From NCBI GenBank assembly GCA_027943335.1, contig BSBK01000525.1, forward strand, positions 1,117,001-1,181,000: 64,000 bases of DNA, given 5' to 3'. How positions within the stretch are numbered: the stretch's first letter is position 1; each line of letters begins with the position of its first letter. Position numbers and translations under genes: made by a program. Positions 21,694-33,894 of this stretch are shown piece after piece. The notes below the pieces were generated by a model. It was given only the letters and a program-made list of their open reading frames with translations, ran no database searches and was not told where the DNA came from. The stretch is from Chamaecyparis obtusa. Lineage: Eukaryota > Streptophyta > Pinopsida > Cupressales > Cupressaceae.

Positions 21694-23412
21694 ATTGAAA
21701 CAAGTGAAGAAGAAACTTAGAAGGCAGATGAGACAACATCACCCAAAGTTCCAAAGTTTTCATCTAGATATCACTCTAAGGATGAAATCATTGGAGATCA
21801 GAGTAGAAAAGTCACAACAAGATCAAAAGCTAAGAGTTTAGAAGGTAATGGAGTTGTATGTTTACTATCTCAGATTGAACCTTTAAGTGTTGAAGATGCA
21901 TGTAATGATTTAGATTGGCATGATGCTATGAAAGAAGAACTAGATTAGATTATTAAGAATGAAACTTGGGACCTGGTCCCAAGACTTAGTGATAAGAATG
22001 TGATTGGAACCAAGTGGATATTTAGAAACAAGATGAATGAGGATGGTATAGTAGTAAGGAATAAAGCAAGGCTAGTATGTAAGGGATATGTGCAAAGAGA
22101 ATGTATTGATTATTTAGACACATTTGCACCTGTGAGCATATTAGAAGCCATTAATTTGTTTCTATCTTATGTGACATTCAAAAAATTCAAAATTTATCAG
22201 ATGGATGTTAAGTTAGCATTCTTGAATGGAGAGCTAAATGAAGAAGTATATATTGAGCAGCTAGAAGGATTCACCATTTTAGACAAGCCTGATATGGTAT
22301 GCAAAATGAAGAAAGCCCTCTATGGACTTAAGCAAGCCCCTAGAGCTTGGTATGAAAGACTTGATGGATATCTAATAGAAATTGGATTCAAGAAAGGAGT
22401 AGCAGATTGGAATTTATTTATAAGAGAAACATCTAAAGTTCTACTACTTGTAGCTATATTTGTTGATGACATTGTCTTTGGGGGTAATGACAAACTTAGT
22501 GTAGAATTTGCTAAGGAGATGTAAAGAGAGTTTGAGATGAGCATGATTGGACCTATCAAATACTTTTTGGGATTAAATGTGCAGCAAATAGAGAGATGTA
22601 TTTTCATTAATCAGTCTAATTATGTGAAAGAAATTTTGAAGAAATTCAATATGGATGATTGCAAGCTAGTGGGTATTCCTATGATAACAAGATGCAAGCT
22701 TACAAAATAAGATGATTCTCTAGCAGTAGATATAACATTGTACAAGTCTATGATTGGTAAACTCATATATCTTACTCAAACTAGACATGATATTTCCAAT
22801 AGAGTTGGTATTGTTGGAAGATTTGTAGTAGAGCCTAGACAAAGTCACCTCATGGTAGTAAAGAGAAAATTCAGATATTTGAATGGCACTATAGATTATG
22901 GTCTATGGTATCCTAATTCAGAGAATGTTGAGCTTCATGTATATAAAGATGTAGATTGGGAAGGATGCGTGGATGATAGAAAGAGTACATCAGGAGGAGC
23001 AATATTTCTTTGTGATAAACTAGTCACTTGGACAAGAAAGAAGAAAAAATGTATTTCTCAGTCAATAGCAGAAGCAAAGTATGTTGCACTAGCTTTGAAT
23101 TGTTCTACAATTGTCTGGATAAAGAAAATGATAAAATATTTTGGTATTCAAATTGATTATCCTATTGCTATTCATTGTGATAAAACTAGCACTATCAACA
23201 TATCTAAGAACCTGGTGATGCATGCAAAGAAAAAACAGATTGAGATAAAGTATCACATTTTAAGAGAGAAAGTAGCAGAGAATGAATTAAAGTTCAATTA
23301 TGTGAGTATAAAAGATCAGCTAGCAGACATATTCACAAAGCCTTTACTAAAGGATACTTTTGAGTATCTCAATGAGAAATTGGGAGTAACTCCCTTTCCT
23401 AATTTTGATTAG
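21694..23412 (+). pseudogene. pol: Copia pol, reverse transcriptase and RNase H part
   Basis: A single frame with four stops (21718-21720, 21946-21948, 22522-22524, 22708-22710). Copia RT (RVT_2) motifs: [52 protein letters not shown] and the catalytic FVDD at 22459-22470 (YVDD in most relatives). RNase H follows with SKSTSGG-like DRKSTSGGAIF, SQSIAEAKYVAL, IHCDKTSTINISKN and the end LADIFTKPL. The region continues the pol frame that stops at 10875. It would copy the element RNA into DNA inside the particle. Catalytic aspartates are present but the stops make it inactive. Confidence 0.92.
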
Positions 23413-23801
23413 AGAACATGGAGTAAGCATTAGTCCTCAGTGATTGATGGATAGTTGACTACTCTACATCAGGAGCAGTATCAATGGTTAAATATTTGGC
23501 ACCCTTTTCCATTGATGTCAAAAGGGGAGAAGTATATTGTCATGAAAAATAGTATAAAAGGAGGAGTACATACAAAATTAAGGAAGAGTAATACATAGCA
23601 GTAAAAGGGGAGTAATATTCAGTCATGAAAGTAGTTCAGTTGAGGAAATGGAGAATGTTATAAAGAATATTACAGTAGATGGAAGACTCATCCTTGGGGG
23701 AGTTTTTGGTGAGGAAATAGAGAATGTTATAAAATAATTATTAACTTGGATTGCTGGTGTTTTTCATTCCATATCTTGCCATCAATGCCAAAGGAGGAGA
23801 T
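23413..23801 (+). other. 3' untranslated region and PPT of the outer copia element
   Basis: No coding sequence. Purine tracts occur at about 23520-23532, 23603-23611 and 23790-23800 (AAAGGAGGAGA); the last lies against the 3' LTR. The context ATGCCAAAGGAGGAGATTGTTG is the same as in NA1, with one base changed in the tract. Confidence 0.75.
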
Positions 23802-24249
23802 TGTTGAAAATTTTCTAGCAAGCCAATGTTGACTCTATGTTTGTCATTGATGACAACATATAGTAAGTAGCATGCATGGAAGACTTGTACAGTAAGCTTT
23901 GAGTATATGTAGAATGGACATGTTATCAGCATGATATCATGGATGTAGAAGTTAATTGTTAGTATAGATAGTTATATAATTGCTTGTGTTAGTAGTGTTC
24001 TTAACAGAATTACAGACAGTGTTCTATGAAAAACTATCTATACGGTTATCATGGAGCCTTGCACATTTGGATATGTGATGGAGACATGTTAGTTTTGTTA
24101 CATTCATGGATGTAGAGTCTGATGTGCAGTAGACATAAAGTTATGTAGCCACTATTCACCAGTTGTAGTTTCCTATGTTTATCCAAAAGAGCCGACAAAG
24201 ATTATATTGGTACAAGATTTACACCTATCATTTCGGTATGCATGCTTCG
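23802..24249 (+). repeat. 3' LTR of the outer copia element, first 448 bp only
   Basis: Aligns with 676-1120 (TGTTGAAAATTTTCTAGCAAGCC against TGTTGGAGATTTTCCAGCAAGCT) and breaks off exactly where the TGTTGGTAAT start of the Tat-A LTR begins. The remainder should lie beyond the Tat-A insertion, outside this window. Confidence 0.85.
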
Positions 24250-24699
24250 TGTTGGTAATATTTTCAAAATTTTCAAGAAATCATTCTTTCCTCATTTCTT
24301 GGGTAGCTTTCCAGGTCTTTTTTTTTTCTCCTACAATTTTCATATCCAAAATGCCAAATTTGTGTTCCTAATGTTGAAAACCCTAAGTGCTAGGTTAAAA
24401 TGCTTGTCATAATCCAAAAACCCTACAAGATCTTGACTGGGTTCTAATTTCCAGTTACTTTTTCCAAATGACTTAAGTAATCCTTTAAGCATGTGTGCTT
24501 TATATTACCACTTAAGTTGTCTGGTCTCAAAACACTTTCAGCATATTCCTTTTAATTTGGTGATTCAACGAATGTACTTTGTCACACAATCTCTATAAGT
24601 CTAGAGAATATTCCCTTTTATCATGAGACTTAGTGGATGTTTGTAGTCTTTAAGTCTCCAAATGATCCTTGTGAGATCTAGCAACTGCTATTGGTAAAT

Positions 24700-26330
24700 A
24701 TTTCGGGGTTGAACTATAGTCGCTAAATCTCTACATGTGAAAGACATGTCGTCGGGTGATCTCTTTATAGAATAATAAAGTAACCAAAGTTTCAGCGATA
24801 AGAAGACTCACTAGTAGTCACTGAGTCTTTGAATAAAGGATGGTGGTTATGTTTCTTTTCAGTCTCATAATGTCCCACTTCTCTGGCAGTTAAGAAAAAT
24901 TATCTAGTGACTTAGCGATTATGATAGTCACATATTCTCAGATTCCTGGTAGTTATGTTCTAAACACTCAGCGATCCAGCAACATGGTTATCTCCTAATC
25001 TCACAATGAAGTAGTTAAGCTATAGAAAATATAGTGACTCATTGATAACTATAAGATGAAGGAAGAATCAATGGTCAGCGTTATATCTCACAGTTTGACC
25101 GAAGTTACGAAAAGTATTTGGCAACTAGGAGAATAAAGGGTTCAAGTAGTCTCTGAATGTTACCAGGGTAAAGAGAAATATTAAGTGACTACGAGATGTC
25201 TTTAGTCATGTGATCACTAGATGAACATGGGTTAAGGAAAAGGTTTTCAAAGAGAATATTTGAGCCATTGATATGTTTGAAATCGGGTAGTGGTCGCATT
25301 ATCTCAGGATTAAACCATGAGTTAAGAAATCTTGCAGTGACTGTGAGAAGTGTTTTATCACCCAGTCTCTGAAGTAAACTCAAGTCAAGAGAATCATCTG
25401 GCGACTAGAAGATAACCTTAGTCATGAAATGTCAAGATGACTAAAGGTTAAGTGTTAGTTTAGGATTAAAAGGTCAAAAAGGGTATAGATCTATTTTCTG
25501 AAATTGATGATGTGTTCACTCTCAATTGGTTGCAGAATAAAATAAAGGGTTAAAAGTTTTTTAGTAAATATGAGATAGACTATAGTCACTCAATTACCAA
25601 ATAGAATGAATCAAATATTTCTACTATAGTCACCAAGTCTCCAAATATGCTTAGTCTCTAGATCTCCAAAGAAAGTCAAAGTTAGAATGAAAATGTAGAG
25701 ATTACATGACTACCATTGATGTTTTTCTTTATAAGTATAGATCTAATGGTTGTCTCTCAATCACTAGATAATAGTGATGTCATCTAAAAGATGCCAAGAT
25801 TTAGCGATTACCATCAAATTAAGATCTTGTGGCTATCATGTAGTCCCATGAAAAAGTGAGGAACTCAACAAATATCTAGCGATAAAGAGACTTTTCTTTA
25901 GGTCACTAAATCTCTACATGTGAAAGACATGTAGTCAGGTAATCTCCATAAGAAGTTGGAAAAGTCAACAAGTTTTGGTGATCAGGAGACTTGCTCTATA
26001 GTTGCTAAGTCTCATAATAGAAAATAAGGAAATAAGACTTATGAAGGACTATGGTCACAAGGTCTCAAAATAATTTTGATAAATGATAAATGTTCCAACA
26101 ACTATGAGAGGAACTATTAGTCGTCAGGTCTCCAGAAGTAGGAAAGTAGGTGTAAAAAGATTTAAGCTAAGGTAGTCGATGCATCTCAAGAAGAAGTCAT
26201 AAAAGATAAAGTCATTAAGTGACTTAGAGATTTTCTTTAGGTCGCTTAATCTCTAAATAATGTGAAGAAGCACCAAACCTTTCAGTGATTGGCTTGGTAG
26301 TCGCTAGGTTGCCAAAAATTGAATTTGATT
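24700..26330 (+). repeat. Degenerate repeat array in the Tat-A LTR (GTCGCTAAGTCTC motif)
   Basis: A short motif of the type TAGTCGCTAAGTCTC, or its complement with GGCGACTTAGCGA, occurs some 15-20 times at irregular spacing, for example near 24715, 24818, 24900, 25580, 25630, 25905, 25995, 26230 and 26305. A longer block with CTCTACATGTGAAAGACATG is duplicated at about 24730 and 25912. The same GCGACT.GGCGA core is present in LTR-B near 62030 and 62090. No coding sequence is seen in the stretch up to 26596. The array may hold enhancer-like sites; that is inference. Confidence 0.65.
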
Positions 26331-26596
26331 ACCTGTCATTATCTTATCCCATGGCTAGTAAATTAAAGTTCAAGGAATACTAAGTAATGGTGAAAGTGAC
26401 ATGATTTATAGAATTCAAAATTCTGAAAGGGAAATTTGCATTCAATTCTCCAACATTAATATAACTAACTATCAATAATTGCCAAATTACCAAGAATTCT
26501 GTAGAGCTAAAGTTGAAGTATGAGAGTTTTTGAGCTTTTTGTAGTCAGAGGATTTATAGCTTTAGAGTTTTTATAGAATTCACAGTTGCAATCAAA

Positions 26597-29500
26597 ATGA
26601 GTCAACCATTGACTAGTGGGGCTTCTACTAGCAAGGGCTCCAAGGAGAAGGCAAAAGAAAGTTACTTGGATGAATTTCTCACCTTGCTACCAGGATCATC
26701 ACAAAATAAAAAGGTTAGTGACAATTATGTCATTAACAATTTGAGCTATTTAAGAGATGGCAAGATGCCTAAAAATTTTGGAATGCATTTTTTTAGATAT
26801 TTCTATAAAAATGCTGAGAGTCTAGTTCCTATGTCAAACCCTTGGACATTAAGATTAGCCAAGTTAATAGTCCCAGATGTTTTCCTAGATATTGATCTAT
26901 TAATTGCACTGGAAAGTTGCTATGACCCTCTATCTAGAATAATCAGAAAGCATGATGGCTTAGCCCTAGTTACATTAGATAGGAGCTCTTTCATAAGGGC
27001 TTTTGGTATTAATATCCCCATGGCCACAGAAATTGACCTACAGGCCCTAGCCAATAGGTATACTCGGGAGTCTATCCTTGTAGCCAAGGAGATTCAAAAC
27101 CATGTTCACTGAGGCAATAGGAATTACATTGCAGCAACAGCTGGATCAACCCCTTACTTCAACAAAGATTTTTCTTTTTATGTAAAGTATATTGCATATG
27201 GTTTGTGTAGAGTACTTGGAGTAGATGGTGGGGTAGATAGGCTTACATCTGACCTTTTGATGATGGTATTGGACTCACAACACATGCATACCAATAAGGG
27301 TTATGACTACATTGGGTATGCCATTCATAAAATGCATAAGGGATTGCAGGCAATAAGAAACAGAGAAGATTCTCCTAGGTTTTAGCATTACTCATTGTTA
27401 ATGCACCTCATTTTATTCTACAATTACAACACTATGAATCTAGATAACCTATGTCCTCAAATGATGTCAAAGGGTCAACCCAATCCAGTACATTTTTGGA
27501 TAGGAGCTTGGAGCCCTACTTGTCCTACTTGTGATTTATGTGCTTTTTAAAATTGGATGGTGAGACTAATCATACTCAAACTAGGGTTAGATCTCTACAG
27601 GCTACCAGTAAAGGCTCTACAATTCTAAGACCTTGTTGAATTATTGACAAATGGCCTAAAGGACACAACTGGGGAGACTTTTACTATGAAAGGACACACA
27701 CCATAATAAGAGTTTATGGATGCCCTCAACCACCTCATATATTACCATTATTTGTTCCACCAAGGGTTTCCTTCCTAGAGATTATTTTGCAATTGATATT
27801 AACTAATAAAGAGAATCTAGCCTCCCTCAAAAAGGGTACATTTAGCCCCAGATACTCTTTTGTATGAAACTTCACAATTGGAAAGAATGCATTTGCCAAG
27901 TTAATTGATTGGCTGGGTCAATTCAAAATGAATGTTACATCACCTAGATATGTTGATAGAAAGGGTTTCATAGTTATGGCTAGAAAATACTACACTCCTA
28001 CCATTCCTATAAACAAGAGACATGAGGAGTATCCTAAAGAAGATCTTATTAGGAACATCATTGAAGAGGATGTGATAGAAAGAAGAATTTACCAATTTAA
28101 TGAATTGATGAGGTTTGAGAAGCAATTGAAAATACAAAGGATTACCTTTGGAGGCTTCTATCCCACTGTTCCTTATTTACAAAGATTTGAGATGATGATA
28201 GATAATTACCAAACATTGGTCAACTCTATTGAAGATCAAATTGATGATAAAGCTAGAGAAAAGGAGAAGCATTCCGAATCTGATTATGAAGATAGTGATG
28301 GAGGTTACCCAATCTACAACCCTCATACTATGGAACAAGTATCTCCTACTACTCAACAAGGAGAGGAAAATATAATAATGGACTTGATAGAGCTTCCTAG
28401 CTCTCAAGACACTAGTGAGCCTCCTTAGAAGAAGAAAAAGCTACAAGTAGGAGAATCTTCACGAGCTAGGGTCAAAGAAAAGAAGGGAGACATAGTGAAA
28501 GCTTTATTTATAGGAGATAGAGACCATGATCATCAACTTAGGTAGTTAATCAAAGAGGAAAAGAGAAAATAGAAAGTAGTGACAAAAGTACTTGAGTTAC
28601 CTTTGGTCTTAGGTCAACATGAAAGGATACTAGAGAAAGATGCCTTCTTGAAGGATGACAATTTTATTAAGTCAAATGAATTCAAGGACTTCCTTTTATG
28701 GCACAAGCAATAGCAGGTGGCCTCTAATGTACAAATCAAGGAAGATGGCCAAATAATAGATGAGGCCATGCAATTTATAAAGGATTATGATCCAGAATTA
28801 GCAATAATTACCTCAAAAGAAGCTAGGCAATTGGTAAAAGCCAGCAATATACTGCTTGTACCTAGGTGAGATTTTGATTCAATTTTCATTATTGACAAAA
28901 TCAGAAAATAGGATAACATAAATCTAACTTTGGAAACCCAAGTAGGGGATTTGATAAGAGGATTTGGGTACAACCCTAAAAATAAGGCATTGGCTATGTG
29001 GAGCTTGTACCTAGAAGATTAGAAGCTTATTTGTTGAACATCCAAGAGAAGATGGATTGTGATAAGATGATATGGTCAATTCACAATACTGGAGACTTTG
29101 AGATCTCATAGGTGCTGACTCATTTTTCCAGATTAAATGAAGATAAAACCAAACAATTATTAGAGAGGCATCATGATCTTTTCAATGATTATAGTGCATT
29201 GGTAAGAGATAGGGAGATTTTGACAATGAAGGGAAAAGAACTAGAAAAGTGTATAGAGGGCTTGCAGTTGCAAATTTCCAACATGCCTAAAGTTGCCCCT
29301 ACACCACTAGAGCAGCATGCACTACCAAAGGTACAAGGTGTAACTAAAGAAGCTACTGCTACAGAGGAGAGAATGAACAAGGAAAAGACTGAGGTTATAG
29401 TGCAATCCTTGTTGAAAATCTTGCAACATACGATAGGATTTTTGAAGGATAATGCAGAGGCAATTTATACTACATATAATAAATTGCTTGGTTTACGAAG

Positions 29501-30091
29501 TGAAGTAAACAATTTTGTTTCCATTTTGAGTACTTATCATTCAACTTGGGCAACAAGGGAGTCATTATTTGAGAGACTAGTAGAAAACAGTTTCTAAAGA
29601 GTGACATCCTAGATGTAGTCTTACAGGTGGGAACTAAAATTGCAAAGATTCATGTTGTTTCCTCTTTCTTCAAAGGTAAGGCCAATCAAGTGGAGGAAAA
29701 AATGGCAATGTTTGGACCTAATTTCAATAGATTCATTCCTTGAATCAGAATAGAGGAGGGAGAAATAAAGAACTTGGATACATGTAGCTCAAATTTTGAT
29801 CTCTTACTACCTAAGAAAGAGGTCTTTCTTAAAGATAAAAATGATGTTGATCTAGATCATTTTAACATAGTTTTGGATGAAGCTATTAGGGCAGAAATGG
29901 ACATTAGTAGGTTCACCATAGATGTAAAACAAATTGCTAATGCAAGATGGGAAAGACAAAAGAAGCAATTATAGAGCATTCAACAATTCCCATCTCTAAT
30001 AGAAGATTGGGTTACTACATCAGACAACATGACAAAGCCTAAGATAAGTAGGCCTGCAATAGATGACCTGGATGACTTGGATGATGAATGA
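26597..30091 (+). pseudogene. LTR-internal ORF1 of Tat-A, unknown family, broken
   Basis: Begins at the ATG at 26597 (MSQPLTSGASTSKGSKEK) and ends at a TGA at 30089-30091 after an acidic DDLDDLDDE tail, about 1,165 codons with several stops (27110, 27383 and more) and at least three frame changes. The N-terminal ~260 residues look globular (FIRAFGINIPM; then DLLMMVLDSQHMHTNKGYDYIGYAIH), followed by a charged linker and by coiled coil near 29112-29600 (SRLNEDKTKQLLERHHDLF). The order globular domain, charged linker, coiled coil and some blocks parallel ORF2 of NA1 and NA2. Ogre elements carry an unknown ORF1 upstream of gag, but after the PBS; here it lies before the PBS. Function unknown. Confidence 0.68.
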
Positions 30092-31144
30092 GTTCAAGCA
30101 GTACACCTGATCTAAGAGAACAAGAAGAGAAACTAATCATATAGGGTATGATGTAAGTTAGCCAGTTAGATGGTCATCATTCATATAAAAAACTTTAGCA
30201 GTTGTGTCTGAATACCTAGAGACAAAGGTGCAGCTCAAAGTGGAAGTTCAAACTCCAAGAAGAAATAAGATTGGTGCCATTTTCCCTTTTTCTATTATAT
30301 ACTTTAAAAATTTTACATTCTAGTGCTAGTCACTATCAAAGCCACCCATAGCTTGTTGCATCCTTTTCTCAAGCATCCCAAGATGGTCTCTATTTATATA
30401 GTTGTTTCAATCTCACACCAAAGGGTGGTGAAAGACGTATTGTCATAGTAGTGTATAGCTTTAGTCTCTAATTCTTAGGAATCCATTTTTCTTTGAATGT
30501 ATTAACACTAGAGGTTTATTAATAAAATAAACTAAATGTCTATCTATATTTATTATAGTCTTCATGTATGGTTTTTATTTCTCTATATGTTTAAATTTGC
30601 AAGGCATTTTAGGCATATCTTTCTGCAAGGTAGATAGTGGGGTTGAAATTTGAGTTCCTTTCAAGGGAGGGATAAATCTTGAGTGAGGTCTCTAAGATTT
30701 CTATGTTCATACATTAATTAGATGATATGATTTATGCATAAGAAGGTAGTTTGCAAGGCATTTTATCTAGGGTTTGCATGTGTTTGATTTGAGAGATTTA
30801 TTGTAGATATTCATTCATTGACTCTAATGCCCTAGGATTAGGCACTGGTCTATGCTTATTTTGTAGTTGTCTTTACCATCAATCAAATTAAAATGATTTA
30901 CTCTAAATTGTATGAGTTATATGATTAGGTCTGTATCAATTATATAGATCATAATTGTGATATTTGAAGAATTCAATCTAGAAAGGTAATACCCACCTGA
31001 AGCTTTAGGTTCAAAGAGAAGAAGGATTGAAAATCCTTAATACCTTAGTATTGATTATTGTTGATGTATCTATTGGGACTGCTAGAGTTATAAATCAGAG
31101 TTTTCTGATTGAGTTTTGATCATCTGCAATTTTGAGTACCAACA
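30092..31144 (+). repeat. 3' part of the Tat-A LTR after ORF1
   Basis: Non-coding. From about 30480 it resembles 63170-64000 of LTR-B in block order, including GTAGTTTGCAAGGCATTTTA (30747) against GATAGTTTGTAAGGCATTCTA, and GGTAATACCCACCTGA (30985) against GGCAATACCCACCTGA (63967). Ends in ACCAACA. Confidence 0.7.
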
Positions 31145-31148
31145 AAAT

Positions 31149-31165
31149 TGGTGACTCTATTGGGA
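31149..31165 (+). other. Primer-binding site of Tat-A
   Basis: TGGTGACTCTATTGGGA lies four bases after the LTR end. It belongs to the TGGCGACTC(T/C)xxTGGGGA type that is used in Ogre/Tat elements and is usually attributed to a tRNA-Arg primer. NA3 has nearly the same site. Confidence 0.75.
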
Positions 31166-31346
31166 TTTTAAAAATATTTCTGCAATAAACTTAGTGATAG
31201 CTTTGCTGATGGTTTTATTTCTTTATTTGAAGACCACTTTATCAAATTATTTCCTACAAATTTTTGGGTGGCGACTATAAGCTCTATGTTGCCAGTTGCT
31301 AGTAAAAGTTTTGTAAAATTTTGAGATTATCCTATCCCAAGAAACA

Positions 31347-33894
31347 TGAGTAAACCTAGGAATACTAGGTCTTATTATAGGGATTACCTAGAGAGCAAGA
31401 TGGGTTAAGAATTACATACTCCTAGTAGAAAGAAATGGTCCTGAAGAGGGGTAGTTAATGATAATTCTCCTAGACTGTCTCAGGAGTACATTCCAATTCC
31501 CGCCCAAAATGAGATTCCATCTTTTTCACAAATCCTGAATTCCTTAGAAGAATAGACCCCGAGTCTATAAGTCCCCCTTAGGAGGATGAATTTATAGATA
31601 TTGGTTTCTTCCCTGCACAAGAGAATTTAGAGCAAACAAAATATGTTTCTACTGCTGATATTGAATCTTATGATTTTGAGAAACTAAGGGAAGATGTATT
31701 CTCTTTAAGAAGAAAGGATCAGGAACAATTTCTAGAAATCAAGGAAAGGCAAAAGGAGCAAGAACAAGAAATTTTTGAATTACTCATGGAAAAGAAAGAG
31801 CTCCTTAGAAAGACAAAGAACAATGAGATCCAAGAAAATTGTTTAAAAAAAAAGGTCATTGGTGAAAATAATGATTTTTTGGGGGATGTTAAAGTTTTGA
31901 GATAGCAAGTGAATAAAATTAAGCCAAATCCTGAGAAGAATGAGTTTGAGGGTAAGGGCCATGTATTGAGATAGTTGCATCCCTCAGAGAATAAAAGAAA
32001 TGAGGATCTTAAGAATAAGGGGGTAGGTGCATCTGACAAAGGAAAGAAAAAAATAGTTGGGATTAGCCTAAATGATTCCAAAAAGAATGATGATAATCCT
32101 GCTGCAATATCTAAAGCTAACTTGGATCTAGAAATGGCTAGGAAGGCCAAGGAGGATTTGGCCATTCAGCTAGAAAAACTAGAATTAGAGGCTGTTACAG
32201 ATGAGATGAAGAAGAAAATAGCTTTCCTTCATACTAATATGAATACAAATGCTAGTAGTTCAATCCTTGTTGTCAGTGGGAAAATACCAAGTAATTAGTC
32301 TACTAGTCCTTTACCTAACACCCAAGCCTTAGGCTCAAATCAAGTGACTCAAAGACCACCCCAAAATGTAATTCATACAATCCCTGTAATTGGTAATCTT
32401 GATGGAAATGCTATATAGTAGAATGTTAGAGGAGGTGTAGCCCAAGCTTCACAAAATTTTCAAAGGAGGCCAGTCCATCTAGAAAGATACAGGCCATTGT
32501 TCTTTGATGGTATTCTTGGCCAACCAAATATCATCCCAAAAGAGGTAAGAGAAAAAATACCCAAGTTTACTAGAAATAATGTTATCACATGTGGAGAACA
32601 CCTCAAATATTTTATTGATACAATAAATGATTATGAGATTGAGAATGAAGATGTTGTTATGGAACTTTTTGTTTAGTCTTTGATAGAGGATGCTAGGGTT
32701 TGGTACAGAGGTTTACCTAAAAATAATATTACCTCATGGGATGAGTTCATAAGGAGTTTTAAAGAATAGTATGTTGAACATGTTAACTCTAATTACATGC
32801 TAAATGAATTTAATAATATCAAAAATCATGCAAATGAAAGTATGTCAGAGTTTAATGGAAGACTCTAAAAGGCCATGTACAAACTCTTCCAATTCTTAAG
32901 ATCAGATGATGAAGTTTTCTTGACCACTTACTTCAATGTTGTAGAAGGAAAAATGTCTTATCTCTTAAGGGATAAAAGTCCACATACTTTGAGAGATGCT
33001 TTCAAGTTAGCAATAAATATTGAAAGTAATAGGAAAGCATCTGGTCAAATGTATAAAAGAGATGAAGGAAGACTATGGAAAGAGACTAGGCCTAACTCTA
33101 TAAAATTTGCCAGGGAAGATGACAAGGTTGATAAGTTAGCCAATACTGTCAAAGATTTGTCAAATAGATTTGATAAAGGTGGGAAAAATCCCCAAGATGA
33201 TAGACCACCTTTTCAAAGGAAAGAAAGATTCCCAAGATTACATGATCAGCCATATAAGACAAATTGGAAGGATGGGAAACCTATTTTTGACAATAATGAG
33301 CCACAAAAGGGTAGGGATACTCTTGATCCTTTAAAAAGAATTACAACTCACAATGTGGAAAGTATTCCATGGTGTGTAGCCTAAAATATGCCTCATTCAC
33401 CTTTTCAGTGTGTTGTTTCTCAAGCTCTAAAGGATGAGCCAAAAGATTCATATGCAAGAGACCATGAAGGATCTGAAAAGCCTGCAGTAAATATGTTCGC
33501 CATTGAAAAGATGGAAAATTATGCTTCTTCAGAAGATGAAGAGGTAGTAGAAGATGTTGACTCCAAGAGGAAAATTCTCCCTGCTTATGAGCAACAAGTA
33601 TTTTCCCATTCTGATCATGAGGAGTTTGATACTGAGACTGCTAAAGTTGATATACCATAGATGGAAAATAATCATTGGAGAAAGCCTAGCAATGAAGAAA
33701 TTGAAAATCTAACAGTAGCAGCTATTTCTCAAGCTAGATCCTCATACAACTTGAGAAATAGAAAAGTTGATGCAGATCAAGGAGTTTCTAGGTCAGTCTT
33801 TGTTAAGAATGACTCTCAGAATAAAGTTTCTCCTAAACCAGTGGTTTCTACAAGAAAAGATAACAATAGAAAACAACAAAATATTGTAGTTTAG
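31347..33894 (+). pseudogene. gag: Tat-A gag, broken
   Basis: Starts at the ATG at 31347 (MSKPRNTRSYYRDYLESKMG) and runs with many stops and frame changes. A coiled-coil stretch (about 31690-32250) precedes the Ty3 Gag capsid core (32460-33060: HLERYRPLFFDG, EIENEDVVMELFV, ARVWYRGLP, SYLLRDKSPHTLRDAFKLAINIE). At 33361-33410 a degenerate knuckle is suggested by WCVA-stop-NMPHSPFQC, which would be CX2CX3HX4C if the stop replaced a Cys. A linker with SYNLRNRKVDADQG follows. Gag would form the particle. Similar in its core to the Gag of NA3. Confidence 0.78.

Larger units (their letters stand above)
676..24249 (+). mobile_element. Ty1/copia LTR retrotransposon, outer element, 3' LTR truncated
   Basis: This element carries a complete 5' LTR, a PBS for initiator tRNA-Met, gag, protease, integrase, then RT and RNase H, the order that defines copia. 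Its coding region is interrupted by two non-autonomous elements (2537-8961 and 10876-21693). Removing them leaves about 6.3 kb, a normal copia size. The 3' LTR begins at 23802 and stops at 24249, where another LTR starting TGTTGG takes over, so the right target duplication cannot be tested. Several purine tracts of the type AAAGGGGGAGA before the 3' LTR are reminiscent of the Sirevirus (SIRE/Maximus) lineage, but I cannot fix the lineage. The reading frames hold many stops, so it is defective. Confidence 0.88.
24250..31144 (+). repeat. Tat-A 5' LTR, unusually long (~6.9 kb) and containing an ORF
   Basis: The start TGTTGGTAAT and end ACCAACA are followed by the PBS at 31149. Both ends resemble LTR-B at 61095: near the start ('ttctaatttc.agttactttt', 'aagcatgtg' shortly after) and near the end ('tagtttgcaaggcattttatc', 'ggatt.ag.cactg', 'ggtaatacccacctga'). 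Between these shared parts Tat-A has about 3.9 kb more than LTR-B, nearly the size of the coding region 26597-30091. No second copy of this LTR is in the window, so its full extent rests on these end matches. Alternative: a rearranged element in which two LTR parts flank an internal ORF. Confidence 0.62.
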
